Positions 1 through 6,969 of a stretch of DNA of 36,900 bases are shown here, one piece after another. The stretch comes from a virus: positions 1 to 36,900 of the IMG/VR virus record IMGVR_UViG_3300025910_000022; one strand, 5' to 3'. Under the pieces are notes generated by a model. The model was not told the DNA's origin. It saw only the letters and a list, made by a program, of their open reading frames with translations, and ran no database searches. A program made the position numbers and the translations under genes. The first letter of the stretch is position 1, and the number at the start of each line of letters is the position of its first letter.

Positions 1-2
1 CC

Positions 3-131
3 CTGCTTGAGGGACTTGCTGGCGGTTCTGCAGGCGCTGCTCCAAAGACTGCCGATCCCGCGGTCCAGGAGTATCAGCAGTTCCTCGAGAAGCTGAAAAA
101 GGAACAAGGCCTTGCCCCAACCACTCCCTGA
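3..131 (+). CDS. C-terminal fragment of a phage protein (partial at window edge)
   Basis: The frame is open from the left edge and ends in TGA at 129-131, giving 42 visible residues: a Gly/Ala-rich start, a charged helix (EYQQFLEKLKKEQ) and a Pro/Thr tail. It overlaps the start of the next gene by 20 nt, which is typical of the tight packing here. The position just before a probable internal virion protein suggests a late structural gene, but too little is visible to name it. Confidence 0.5.
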   Translation: MLEGLAGGSAGAAPKTADPAVQEYQQFLEKLKKEQGLAPTTP

Positions 132-1569
132 TGAGAAGCGGGCAGAACTGCTCAAGAAGGCGGAAGCCGCCGGCATCCCAAAGGAGCAGGCCTTCAGGGA
201 TCTGGCGACACTCGAAGGCTACGGATCTGCGGCTCCGGCCGCCGCGGGAGCGTCTCCGGACTCCTTCTCTCAGGGCCAGGACCCGTTCCGCAATGTTCCA
301 CGTGGAACGCCGGCGATGACCTCGCCACCTATCGAGATCCCCAGCGAAGGTGGCGTCTCCTCCAAAACCGCAAGGCAGACCTTGGCATCGGGCGCGGCGA
401 TCTTGGCATCTCCGCTCACGGGCGGCATGAGCCTGATACCCGCAGCCCTTGCTGAAGGCGGCATCGTCGGCGCTGCGGACCTTGGCCTCCAAGGCCTTCG
501 CAAGCTGGGTGAGTCGGAATACCAGATTGACCCCATGGAATCGGCAAAGGTCGGTGGCGGGGCGGCCCTTGGGAGCGGGATTGTCCGCGGCACACTGGAG
601 GGACTGATGGGGCTTGCCGGAAGCCGGGCGGGGATCCCAAGGGAGGCCATTGCCGAAGTCGCAGACCGAGCCCCCATGGGCGGGAAAAAGGCCTACGACA
701 TGATCAAAGCCAGACCGAGGGGCGAAGAGTTTGCCCTGGCGAAGGAGTCCGGAGCAGCCGCCAAGGCGGCCCGGGCGCCGACCCTTCCCGCCGCAAAGGC
801 GGCACTGACAACTAATGCACCTGCTCAGGTCGACATGCAGGACGTCTTCGATCACATACAGTCCCTGCGCAGATCCGGCGCGGTCAACAAGGCGGAGGAC
901 GCCGCGAACGCGGCCCTTGACGACCTGGCCGGCCGACTGCCTCAGTCCATGAGCATCGAGGAGTTCCACAACTGGATCCAGCGCATCCGGCAGCCGGTCA
1001 AGGATGCGATCGGAAAGGAAGGCGGTAGCCTGATCGCCCAGGATCTGAAGGACATCCAGAACTTCGCTCGGCAGCACAGGGATAGCCTCGCTGGGCCAGA
1101 ATCCGCTGCTGCCTTCCATGCCACAAGCGAGGAGATCGACGCCATCAAGCGTTTCAAAAACCTCCTGGTCGATGACAAGGGCAATCTCAGGCGCTCTGCC
1201 CCGAACACGGTCGCCAGGTTCAAGGGCAATGGCGTAATTGAGGAGGTCGTGCGGAAGTACGACAAGGCAACGGGATCGAACTATGCCGGCCTGATGGATG
1301 ATTTGGCTCTCAACCGGCAGTGGTCCCCGAAGCAGACCGGCGATGCTGGAGCGCTCACGGAAATGCTTGCGGAGGCCGGGCGCGGGAGAGCGAAGATTGG
1401 AGCGGAGACGGGGCGGAAGATCGCCAAGGGCATTGCCGTTGTCGGGCCGCGAGGAGTGCCATCCCAGGTTGGCGGAGCCGTAGGCGCCCGTGAGGCCGCA
1501 GGGAGGGTCGAGGACAAGCGCATTCGGGCCAAGGATAACGGGAAACGCCGCATCCGGGCGAAGCCATGA
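112..1569 (+). CDS. Probable internal virion / DNA-ejection type protein
   Basis: This 485-residue frame begins at TTG 112 behind the purine-rich stretch GGAACAAGG. No ATG or GTG lies upstream, since the same frame has a stop at 94-96. The N-terminus is a charged helical segment. Around residues 85-130 there is an Ala/Gly/Leu-rich, weakly hydrophobic stretch. The middle is helical and the last 35 residues are strongly basic (KRIRAKDNGKRRIRAKP). That build (amphipathic helices, a possible membrane-active segment, a basic tail), together with its place before the lysis-type genes, resembles internal or ejection proteins of short-tailed phages. No catalytic motif was recognised, so the role is inferred from shape and position only. 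Confidence 0.6.
   Translation: MPQPLPDEKRAELLKKAEAAGIPKEQAFRDLATLEGYGSAAPAAAGASPDSFSQGQDPFRNVPRGTPAMTSPPIEIPSEGGVSSKTARQTLASGAAILASPLTGGMSLIPAALAEGGIVGAADLGLQGLRKLGESEYQIDPMESAKVGGGAALGSGIVRGTLEGLMGLAGSRAGIPREAIAEVADRAPMGGKKAYDMIKARPRGEEFALAKESGAAAKAARAPTLPAAKAALTTNAPAQVDMQDVFDHIQSLRRSGAVNKAEDAANAALDDLAGRLPQSMSIEEFHNWIQRIRQPVKDAIGKEGGSLIAQDLKDIQNFARQHRDSLAGPESAAAFHATSEEIDAIKRFKNLLVDDKGNLRRSAPNTVARFKGNGVIEEVVRKYDKATGSNYAGLMDDLALNRQWSPKQTGDAGALTEMLAEAGRGRAKIGAETGRKIAKGIAVVGPRGVPSQVGGAVGAREAAGRVEDKRIRAKDNGKRRIRAKP
294..309. other. parS-like palindrome inside a coding region
   Basis: TGTTCCACGTGGAACG contains the perfect 14-bp palindrome GTTCCACGTGGAAC, which closely resembles bacterial ParB-binding parS sites (consensus near TGTTNCACGTGAAACA). 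It lies within codons for NVPRGT of the internal virion protein, so it may be chance. A degenerate relative occurs at 16920-16935. Confidence 0.4.
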
Positions 1570-1952
1570 TTGCCGCTCTGCTGCTCGCCCTATGGACTTG
1601 GGATAGAACGCTGCTCGACTGCCTTGGTGGGCCCGAGACTCCGGCGTACTACTACTTCCAGGCGACCATCCGACAGAACACCGTCACCACCTGTACCGAC
1701 GACCAGGGCCAACCTTTTGCCTGCACGATAACTCTGCCAGGAACGCCGATCCGGTTCACCTCCGACATACCCGATCCAGGAACTGGAACTACCGTCTCAA
1801 CAACCTATGATCCGGTGGCGAACCCTGGGCCGCTGCTCCCCACACCTCCGATTGGTGGCCTCACTGCCTGGCCTTGGCCATCCGCTGATAACCCGGCTCC
1901 CGTGGAAGCCGTGGATGCAGCGGAAAACAAAAGTTCGGACCCGTGTCCATGA
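1566..1952 (+). CDS. Small exported protein, unknown function
   Basis: This 128-residue protein starts at ATG 1566, overlapping the previous stop (ATGA). It begins with a short hydrophobic run (MIAALLLALWTW) that could be a signal peptide or membrane anchor. A Thr/Pro/Asp-rich body follows with two Cys in a TCTDDQGQPFACT segment, then a Pro-rich C-terminus. No family was recognised. Its place between a virion protein and the peptidase suggests a virion-associated or lysis-accessory role, which is inference from position. Confidence 0.65.
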   Translation: MIAALLLALWTWDRTLLDCLGGPETPAYYYFQATIRQNTVTTCTDDQGQPFACTITLPGTPIRFTSDIPDPGTGTTVSTTYDPVANPGPLLPTPPIGGLTAWPWPSADNPAPVEAVDAAENKSSDPCP

Positions 1953-2098
1953 CCGCCCTGCAGCTTCTGCGGGCCATTCTCGAGGACCGGCAGTCCAGCT
2001 CGTCCGATGAGAGCAAGATTCGGAAGAACGCTCAGAATGAGTTGGCGCTGAAATGGAAGGCCAGACACGACGCCAAGCCCACCGGAGATGGCGTATGA
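1949..2098 (+). CDS. 49-residue hypothetical protein
   Basis: ATG 1949 overlaps the preceding TGA (ATGA), and the TGA at 2096-2098 overlaps the next start (ATGA at 2095), so both ends are chained to neighbours. The product is a charged, helical peptide (start MTALQLLRAILEDRQ) with a basic middle. No family recognised. The double overlap is the main evidence that it is a gene. Confidence 0.6.
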   Translation: MTALQLLRAILEDRQSSSSDESKIRKNAQNELALKWKARHDAKPTGDGV

Positions 2099-2457
2099 GC
2101 GTCAAGGTTGTCTGCAAGCCCGGAGTCGTGTTCAAGGGATTCACCTGGGGATTGGTCCGCATTCTAGAGGTGTTGGTCTACATCGCCAGAGCCTTCCCGG
2201 AATGGTTCCCCGATGGCCAACTCGACATCACCTCGGCGAATGACAGCACTCATAGTGCGATCCCATTGAGTCGCCACTTCACCAATGAGGCGCTCGACAT
2301 CCGGTCCCATGATCTGACCGAGGAGGTAAAGGATCGCTTCCTGCTCGCCCTATCTCGGGCCCTGGGGCCGGGCTTCTTCTCCCAGATCGAGAACCGCGGG
2401 CAACCCAATGAACACATCCACGTCCAAGTAATGCGCGGCTGGAGTTTCGAGGACTGA
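2095..2457 (+). CDS. M15-like zinc peptidase (candidate endolysin)
   Basis: The start is ATG 2095, overlapping the previous stop; a longer frame from 2053 lacks a ribosome site. The 120-residue product carries the signature of D-Ala-D-Ala carboxypeptidase/VanY-type (M15) peptidases: S59-x-H61 followed by A66-L-D68, then H107-I-H109 near the C-terminus. H61, D68 and H109 fit the zinc ligands, and the catalytic Glu or Asp normally just before the last His pair could be E106. Such enzymes cut peptidoglycan peptide crosslinks. The place beside small membrane proteins fits a lysis cassette. The protein is short for the family and has no separate wall-binding domain or signal peptide. Confidence 0.65.
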   Translation: MSVKVVCKPGVVFKGFTWGLVRILEVLVYIARAFPEWFPDGQLDITSANDSTHSAIPLSRHFTNEALDIRSHDLTEEVKDRFLLALSRALGPGFFSQIENRGQPNEHIHVQVMRGWSFED

Positions 2458-2476
2458 CTGACAGGAGGATCTCACC

Positions 2477-2674
2477 GTGAGCTTAATTTCCCTGATCATC
2501 ACCTTGGCGGTAGTAGGCTTGCTTCTTTGGCTTGCCACAACTTACATCCCGATGAACGACACGATTAAGAAGATCCTGATTGGTGTCGTTGTTTGCGTGA
2601 CGATTCTCTGGCTCCTCAGTGTCTTCGGGGTGATCGGAACTATCAGCAACGTCCAGGTTCCGCGACTGCATTGA
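2477..2674 (+). CDS. Two-helix membrane protein (Thivi_2564-like), possible holin
   Basis: GTG 2477 follows a clear ribosome site (AGGAGG at 2463-2468). The 65-residue product has two hydrophobic segments (about residues 4-23 and 32-54) joined by a polar turn with IPMNDTIKKIL. This pattern matches the small membrane family named Thivi_2564, often found in phages and bacteria next to lysis genes. Size, topology and position next to an M15-like peptidase make it a holin candidate; the activity is inferred. Confidence 0.65.
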   Translation: MSLISLIITLAVVGLLLWLATTYIPMNDTIKKILIGVVVCVTILWLLSVFGVIGTISNVQVPRLH

Positions 2675-3054
2675 GAAACGGAGAGGACTGCAAATACTCC
2701 CTGGACTCCAGGGTGGCCATTCTGGAGCAGCTTCTCCAGGAGAAGATCCAGGCCAACAAGGACCGCACCGATCTGCTCTTCCAGGGAAGGGACACTGCAA
2801 CCGCCCATCAATTCACCGAGTTCATGCGCCGTCTTTCTGAGCTGAATGGAGAGGCAGGCCGCCTTCGCGAGATGCAGAGCAGCTATGTGCCGCGGGAGGT
2901 CCATGAGGCGAAGATCGATGATCTGACCAAGAGCATCCGATCCCTGGAGAATGCGCAGGCAAACATCTTCGGTCGCATTGCGGTGGTTTCTGGTGCCGCA
3001 TCATTGCTTGGCGGTGGCGTCGTCACCGTCATCACCTGGCTGATAACCCGGTGA
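2671..3054 (+). CDS. Coiled-coil protein with C-terminal membrane helix (XhlA-like build)
   Basis: The frame is clear but the start is uncertain. TTG 2671 overlaps the previous stop (TTGA) with a weak ribosome site; GTG 2713 is an alternative further inside. From TTG the product is 127 residues: a long charged helical region with heptad-like spacing (about residues 10-95) and a hydrophobic C-terminal segment ending in VVTVITWLITR. Coiled coil plus a C-terminal membrane anchor resembles the haemolysin XhlA family and some inner-membrane spanins, so a lysis accessory role is likely but unproven. Confidence 0.6.
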   Translation: MRNGEDCKYSLDSRVAILEQLLQEKIQANKDRTDLLFQGRDTATAHQFTEFMRRLSELNGEAGRLREMQSSYVPREVHEAKIDDLTKSIRSLENAQANIFGRIAVVSGAASLLGGGVVTVITWLITR

Positions 3055-3293
3055 CCAAGCACGGCAAGCACGAGCCCTGGCATGCCAAAGGAAGCACTCG
3101 CCTGCCCGTCTATTTCAAGCATCCCAAGACGGGCATCATCGTCGAGGTCGACACGGCTGGGCTGATCACCATTCATGGGACGGAGATCGGGCCATTTCGC
3201 GCCTGGAGTGGAATGAAAGACAATGCCGGGCAGACCTGGAATGCAGATTTGGAGATCGAGGTCCTGAGCAATCACTACTGGAAGCGCATGTAA
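3051..3293 (+). CDS. 80-residue hypothetical protein
   Basis: GTG 3051 overlaps the previous stop (GTGA). The product is soluble, with a His/Lys-rich start (MTKHGKHEPWHAKG), a predicted beta-rich middle (GIIVEVDTAGLITIHGTEIG) and an aromatic, basic end. No family recognised. It is embedded between membrane proteins of the lysis-type region. Confidence 0.65.
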   Translation: MTKHGKHEPWHAKGSTRLPVYFKHPKTGIIVEVDTAGLITIHGTEIGPFRAWSGMKDNAGQTWNADLEIEVLSNHYWKRM

Positions 3294-3308
3294 CGCAAAG
3301 GAGATCTG

Positions 3309-3551
3309 ATGTTTAAGAACTGGCAAGTGAAGCTGGCTTTTTGGATCGCCGGACTTCTGGGCACTTCCACTGTCGGATGGCGCAATCCGGACGGCTCCCT
3401 CAATCTCTGGGCCATCGGCTTCGGAATCGCGCTGGCTGTCACCGGCATGCTCGTCAAGCAGCACAACGTCACGGGCGGCACCATACCCCTGACCCGGGAA
3501 GCGGAGTCGCGGACGGAGGGAACTGGGGCTCTACCCTCCACAAAGAAATAG
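3309..3551 (+). CDS. Small membrane protein
   Basis: ATG 3309 lies behind a strong ribosome site (AAAGGAGAT). The 80-residue product has a hydrophobic segment near residues 8-20 and a second at about 33-49, with a polar Thr/Glu-rich C-terminal tail. Position and topology fit a holin or antiholin partner of the two-helix protein upstream, though nothing diagnostic is visible. Confidence 0.65.
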   Translation: MFKNWQVKLAFWIAGLLGTSTVGWRNPDGSLNLWAIGFGIALAVTGMLVKQHNVTGGTIPLTREAESRTEGTGALPSTKK

Positions 3552-3664
3552 GGCATACGACCCAGTAGCGCAGGCCCCCAAAGGATGAGATCATGGGCTC
3601 TCGACCGATGAAGCCGAGATACTGCGGTCCCCCACGCCTCAAAAGTCACGGAAGAGGTTATGCC

Positions 3665-3934
3665 ATGAGAGAGAAGGATCTGCATGCAAGGCTGGACAAG
3701 ATCGATGAACTCCTGGGGATCCAGCTCCCCGGGAGGAAGAAGAAATCCACCCAGCTTGATCGGATCGAAAAGAAGGTGGATAAGGCGCTCGCCATCCTCA
3801 AGGCGTTGCCGACCGGAGGAGATGACCCGCGGCTGGCAGAAGCCACCGATGCCGTGACCCGACATACCGACAAGCTCAAGGAGGCCATCGACATCAACAC
3901 CGATCCCGCTCCCGACGTTCCCCCAGTTCCCTAA
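3665..3934 (+). CDS. Small coiled-coil protein
   Basis: I chose ATG 3665 because GGAAGAGG lies 8 nt upstream. An in-frame ATG at 3593 would add 24 residues that look non-coding (Arg/Pro/Gly-rich). The 89-residue product is almost entirely charged helix (DLHARLDKIDELLG, then KSTQLDRIEKKVDKALAIL) with a Pro/Asp-rich tail, consistent with a coiled-coil oligomer. Function unknown. Confidence 0.6.
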   Translation: MREKDLHARLDKIDELLGIQLPGRKKKSTQLDRIEKKVDKALAILKALPTGGDDPRLAEATDAVTRHTDKLKEAIDINTDPAPDVPPVP

Positions 3935-3962
3935 ACAGCAGCACCTTTACCCAGGAGCCCCA

Positions 3963-4181
3963 ATGGCAAAGATCGATGATTTGCTCGCCGCAGTAACCGC
4001 AGAGGACACCGTTGTCGATTCCGTGATCACGTTCTTGACCGACCTTCACGCGCAGCTCGTGGAGGCGCGCGCCAACGCCAACCCGGCGATGCTGGACCAG
4101 GCCATCGCCTCGATCAACACCCAGAAGCAGAAGATCGCGGATGCGATCGTCGCCAACACGGACGCCGCACCGACTCCCTAG
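3963..4181 (+). CDS. Small helical protein at the end of the late operon
   Basis: ATG 3963 has AGGAG 6-10 nt upstream. The 72-residue acidic product is helical (AQLVEARANANPAMLDQAIA) with a Thr/Pro tail resembling that of the gene before it, which hints that the two may act as a pair. It is the last gene before the terminator at 4207-4243. Confidence 0.6.
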   Translation: MAKIDDLLAAVTAEDTVVDSVITFLTDLHAQLVEARANANPAMLDQAIASINTQKQKIADAIVANTDAAPTP

Positions 4182-4206
4182 ATTCGCATCTTACCCCCGT
4201 GCGAAT

Positions 4207-4243
4207 GGCCCTCCTGCAGAACATCGCCGGGGGGCCTTTTTTA
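4207..4243 (+). terminator. Rho-independent terminator
   Basis: GGCCCTCC at 4207-4214 pairs with GGGGGGCC at 4229-4236 (8 bp, one G-U) across a 14-nt loop and is followed by TTTTTTA. It lies 26 nt after the last gene of the lysis-type region and should end late transcription. Confidence 0.75.
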
Positions 4244-4339
4244 TTGCACTTCTGCCATTCCTGCGGTATCTTCCACTCAAGCACCGCCGGCCTCCACACC
4301 CAATGACTGTGAGTAGAGCCAGAGGCCGTTGAGAGAGAA

Positions 4340-4378
4340 GCCCCCGGGAAACCGGGGGCGCCCCTACCTATTTTCTTC
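4340..4378 (+). terminator. GC-rich GAAA-capped hairpin, possible second terminator
   Basis: GCCCCCGG (4340-4347), a GAAA tetraloop (4348-4351) and CCGGGGGC (4352-4359) form a perfect 8-bp stem. The downstream tract is pyrimidine-rich (CTATTTTCTTCTT) but not a clean T run. It lies between the late terminator and the early genes and may insulate the two units. Confidence 0.45.
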
Positions 4379-4407
4379 TTGACAACTTCTAGAAATGAGC
4401 GCATCTT
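4379..4407 (+). promoter_or_regulatory. Candidate promoter of the rightward early genes
   Basis: TTGACA at 4379-4384 is followed after 17 nt by CATCTT at 4402-4407, a poor -10 match. It is placed correctly, just after two hairpins and just before the first early gene. The -35 is perfect, but the weak -10 keeps confidence low. Confidence 0.35.
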
Positions 4408-4425
4408 CCAGCCATGGAGGGAAGG

Positions 4426-4617
4426 ATGACTGCGAAGCAGGTCAGGGAACTTCTCAGGCGAACAGGTTGCACTCTCAGGGAGCTGGGCGAATCTCTTAAT
4501 CCGCCACGGCATGAGCGTACCGTCTGGACGTGGAAGACGAAGGGCTGCTATAGCAAGGGCTCTTCCCGCCAACTGGAGAGAATGCTCGAGGAGGCAAGGC
4601 GTGCCAAGGCATCCTGA
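4426..4617 (+). CDS. Small helix-turn-helix-like protein
   Basis: ATG 4426 has GGAGG 5-9 nt upstream (GGAGGGAAGG), better than the in-frame ATG at 4414, which overlaps that site. The 63-residue basic product has a helix-turn-helix-like pattern (VRELLRRTGCTLRELGESL, then RTVWTWKTKG), resembling XRE-type DNA-binding domains. As the first early gene it is a plausible regulator, perhaps Cro-like; the target is unknown. Confidence 0.55.
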   Translation: MTAKQVRELLRRTGCTLRELGESLNPPRHERTVWTWKTKGCYSKGSSRQLERMLEEARRAKAS

Positions 4618-5053
4618 TGAGCCGCTTCCGGTTGGTCCGTGCGGCAAAACATGGAACGGGCCTCCCTCTGTAAGTTTTATCGGCGAGGAAGAAGATAGCG
4701 CGGTCCTGCATCACCTATGTCGAAACAGATGGTGCCGCAACAGGGAGCACCTTGTGATAATTAGTCGCGCAACCCATGCCGCCTGGCACCGATGTGACGA
4801 TATATGGGAGGAGAGGAAATTGGAGGCCCTAAAGATTCCGGAGGAACTCCGAGAATTAAGGCGGAGGATGGGATGGAGCCATGCCGACATGGCAGATGTG
4901 GTGTGCGCGTCAGAGCGATCGGTCATTCGCTGGGAATCTGGTGAAGCCATTCCAAGAACATTGGTTCGGCGCCACTTCCGCCTACTACTTGACACCGCGC
5001 GTCGCCGTGACGCGACAAAGAAGGCCCGCAGACAGATTTCGGCGGTAAGGTGA
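4601..5053 (+). CDS. HNH nuclease-like domain fused to an XRE helix-turn-helix
   Basis: The start is inferred as GTG 4601, with GAGGAGG just upstream inside the previous gene (17-nt overlap), giving 150 residues. The N-terminal half carries a motif of the phage HNH_3 type: VLHHLCRNRWCRNREHL, where related proteins read DHLCxNxxCVNPxHL. The leading Asp or His-Asp is changed to His-His and the strand normally before it is short. The C-terminal half has a classic XRE pattern (LRRRMGWSHADMADVV, then RSVIRWESGEAIP). It may be a site-specific endonuclease, or a DNA-binding regulator built on a decayed nuclease. Confidence 0.6.
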   Translation: MPRHPDEPLPVGPCGKTWNGPPSVSFIGEEEDSAVLHHLCRNRWCRNREHLVIISRATHAAWHRCDDIWEERKLEALKIPEELRELRRRMGWSHADMADVVCASERSVIRWESGEAIPRTLVRRHFRLLLDTARRRDATKKARRQISAVR

Positions 5054-5901
5054 TGTCCAGTACAGCCGGACTGACCACGACTGAAAAGCCAGGAGCACTT
5101 CGGAAGCTAGACGTTCAGGAGCTTCTTTCGCAAGCCGTCACGCAGGGCGCTGGCGTAGAGGTCCTGGAGCGCCTTTTCACGCTCGCCAAAGAGGTCAGGG
5201 CAGAGCAGGCGAAAGAAGCCTGGAATCGGGCCATGGTGGAATTTCAGAAGCGCTGTCCGGTCATCAGCAAGAACGGGAAAGCCAAGATCAGGGCGGGGGC
5301 TGGAGAATTCTCCTACACCTATGCCACGCTCGATTCGGTCATGGGCTCCATCGTGCCTCTGATGACGGATCTGGATCTGTCGGTATCCTGGCGTCATCGA
5401 GTGGAAGCGAACAAGGTGACGGCGAACTGCCGGATCAGCCATGGCCTTGGGCACTTTGAGGAATCTGGAGAGGTCGCCATGCCAATCGGGGAAGACCGCT
5501 CCGGGGCCAACGCCGCGCAGAAGGTCGGGATCGCTCTCACCTATGCGAAGCGCTACAGCCTTCTCAGCATCGTGGGCATTGCGCCAGAGGATGATCCTGA
5601 CGCCCAGGGAACGGACCGCGCACCAGAAGTCCAAGACCGCGGGGAGGCAGTTCCTCCCACAGATCGCGCTCCAGTTGGCCAAAGTGCGAGCACCAAGACA
5701 GCCGGACCCAGAATCTCGGAGGCCCAACACAAGCGCCTTTGGGCCATCGCATACAAGGCTGGCAACGATGGCGGCATGAGCAAAGAGGAAGTCGCGGACA
5801 GAGTTGCCGAGGTCTGTGAGCAATTCGGATTCTCCACCAGCAAGGCCATTACAGCTGATAAATACAACGCCATCTGTGCGGAAGTTGAGGTGCCTTTTTG
5901 A
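5053..5901 (+). CDS. erf: ERF-family single-strand annealing recombinase
   Basis: The start is ATG 5053, with GTG 5050 immediately before it as an alternative; it overlaps the previous stop. The 282-residue product matches the ERF superfamily: an Ala-rich helix with AWNRAMVEFQKRCP, the conserved strand FSYTYATLDSVMG (about residues 87-99), and the helix NAAQKVGIALTYAKRYSLL (about 152-170). A linker leads to a C-terminal helical domain (about 225-282) probably used for partner binding. ERF proteins form rings that anneal complementary single strands in phage recombination and genome circularisation. No exonuclease partner was recognised next to it; a VRR-NUC-like nuclease lies at 12781. Confidence 0.9.
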   Translation: MSSTAGLTTTEKPGALRKLDVQELLSQAVTQGAGVEVLERLFTLAKEVRAEQAKEAWNRAMVEFQKRCPVISKNGKAKIRAGAGEFSYTYATLDSVMGSIVPLMTDLDLSVSWRHRVEANKVTANCRISHGLGHFEESGEVAMPIGEDRSGANAAQKVGIALTYAKRYSLLSIVGIAPEDDPDAQGTDRAPEVQDRGEAVPPTDRAPVGQSASTKTAGPRISEAQHKRLWAIAYKAGNDGGMSKEEVADRVAEVCEQFGFSTSKAITADKYNAICAEVEVPF

Positions 5902-6188
5902 AGGCGGCCGTGCCCAGTAAGAGGCAGCTCGCCGAGTTCGTTCGGTTCTGGAAATCAGAGAAGGGCCCGTACATTCGCTTGGCCCGGGGAAAGACAGAGG
6001 AGCAGGCCAAAGCTAGCCTTCTGGCCCATTACGTCTGGCTGTGGGAAGGTGCTGGATGCCCGCTCCGGTTCATTCCCAAGCCGCTGCCCCATCGGCCCAT
6101 AACGTTCGGCTCGGGACGCGCCGATACCGAGACCCACTTGCCGGACTTCGATCAGAACATTCTTCCGAACAGGGACTGGACGCTCTAA
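5898..6188 (+). CDS. Hypothetical protein after the ERF gene
   Basis: TTG 5898 overlaps the ERF stop (TTGA) and has GAGG 7 nt upstream; GTG 5910 is an alternative. The 96-residue product is basic at the start (SKRQLAEFVRFWKSEKG), aromatic in the middle and Pro-rich at the end. No family recognised. Coupling to erf suggests a recombination accessory role, by position only. Confidence 0.6.
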   Translation: MKAAVPSKRQLAEFVRFWKSEKGPYIRLARGKTEEQAKASLLAHYVWLWEGAGCPLRFIPKPLPHRPITFGSGRADTETHLPDFDQNILPNRDWTL

Positions 6189-6212
6189 AACCGAAGGCTG
6201 AAGGGAGGCTGT

Positions 6213-6644
6213 GTGAGACTACGCTGGTTCGCGGTTCTCGCCTGTGTTCTGCTCGTTGGCTCGATGACGATGGCGGCTACCCTGCCGACTGACGGCAAGC
6301 TGCACGTCGTGTTCTTCCAGGATGCCGCCGGAGTGCAGCACCCCTACTGGCTGGATAGGCCGGTATCGTTCTCCGACGCGTTGGCCGTTCGTGACGCGCT
6401 GTTCGGTCTCGCCCGGGCCTGTCAGGCCAAAGGAGACGATTCCTTCCTGCGCGCTCTGACCCAGGGTCAGTACACGGACAACGGCAGCATGTGCTACGTC
6501 ACCTCTCGATCGGGAGGAAGGGCCTACTACTGCGGACAATGCGGAGGTGTTGGATGCGCACAGGTGAAAGCGATCACGAACTCGAGCGGTCCTCTGGACG
6601 GCCCGACGCCGCCCCCGAAGAAGCCCGACATCGTCCGGCAGTGA
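6213..6644 (+). CDS. Exported Cys-containing protein, unknown function
   Basis: GTG 6213 follows AAGGGAGGC. The first 21 residues form a typical signal peptide (MRLRWFAVLACVLLVGSMTMA) with a likely cut after an Ala. The mature part holds a Cys cluster (YYCGQCGGVGCAQV) and ends in a Pro/Lys-rich tail. It should act in the periplasm or at the cell surface. An exported protein among early genes may alter the envelope, for example in exclusion of other phages; this is inference. Confidence 0.7.
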   Translation: MRLRWFAVLACVLLVGSMTMAATLPTDGKLHVVFFQDAAGVQHPYWLDRPVSFSDALAVRDALFGLARACQAKGDDSFLRALTQGQYTDNGSMCYVTSRSGGRAYYCGQCGGVGCAQVKAITNSSGPLDGPTPPPKKPDIVRQ

Positions 6645-6733
6645 ATCACGACAGGGAGCCGGCCATCGTCACGGCTCATGGCTTCGACTTCATCCAGGGC
6701 CGCGCGACAGAGCCGAAGCCATCCCGCCATTAG
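6641..6733 (+). CDS. 30-residue peptide coupled to the exported protein
   Basis: GTG 6641 overlaps the previous stop (GTGA) and the frame ends in TAG at 6731-6733, giving a 30-residue, mildly basic peptide. Only the coupling supports it. It ends just before the structured non-coding stretch at 6738-6952. Confidence 0.35.
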   Translation: MNHDREPAIVTAHGFDFIQGRATEPKPSRH

Positions 6734-6737
6734 GACA

Positions 6738-6805
6738 TCCCCGCCCATCTTTCCCTCATGACTGAGGGACGCCCGATCCGGGGTGAGCTGAGAGATGGGC
6801 GGGGA
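6738..6805. ncRNA. Candidate three-way-junction RNA or DNA structure
   Basis: A perfect 13-bp outer stem (TCCCCGCCCATCT 6738-6750 with AGATGGGCGGGGA 6793-6805) encloses two hairpins: TCCCTCA-TGAC-TGAGGGA (6752-6769) and CCCG-ATC-CGGG (6772-6782). It lies in a gene-free gap. There is no T tract, so it is not an ordinary terminator. It could be a small RNA, an mRNA leader element or a DNA structure used in replication; the sequence does not decide. Confidence 0.5.
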
Positions 6806-6838
6806 CAACCCGGCCCGATGCATTGAAGGTTGAGGAGA

Positions 6839-6952
6839 TGCCGCCTCATCACACGGACCCATTTGCTAAGCGAGTCCATCCTATGGCGTGCTTGGCATTC
6901 TAGATGATGTTCCGTGTTCGCATGGAAGTCGGGTGGTGATGGTGAGGCGGCA
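6839..6952. other. Second long-range inverted repeat in the same gap
   Basis: TGCCGCCTCA (6839-6848) is the exact complement of TGAGGCGGCA (6943-6952), with further pairing of TCAC to GTGA (6849-6852 with 6936-6939) and ACACGGA to TCCGTGT (6851-6857 with 6911-6917; partly competing). It ends 17 nt before the next start codon, so it could fold the leader of the following transcript. No gene is seen in 6734-6969. Confidence 0.4.
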
Positions 6953-6969
6953 CATTTAAGGAGGGTGAC

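Noticed and set aside
4617-4676. Short frame from ATG 4617 overlapping the HTH stop
   Set aside because: It ends after 19 codons, and the HNH-HTH frame starting at GTG 4601 explains the same region with a better ribosome site.
6838-6903. 19-residue frame in the structured gap
   Set aside because: ATG 6838 follows GAGGAG without spacing and lies in the long-range stem; no coupling to neighbours and no protein character.
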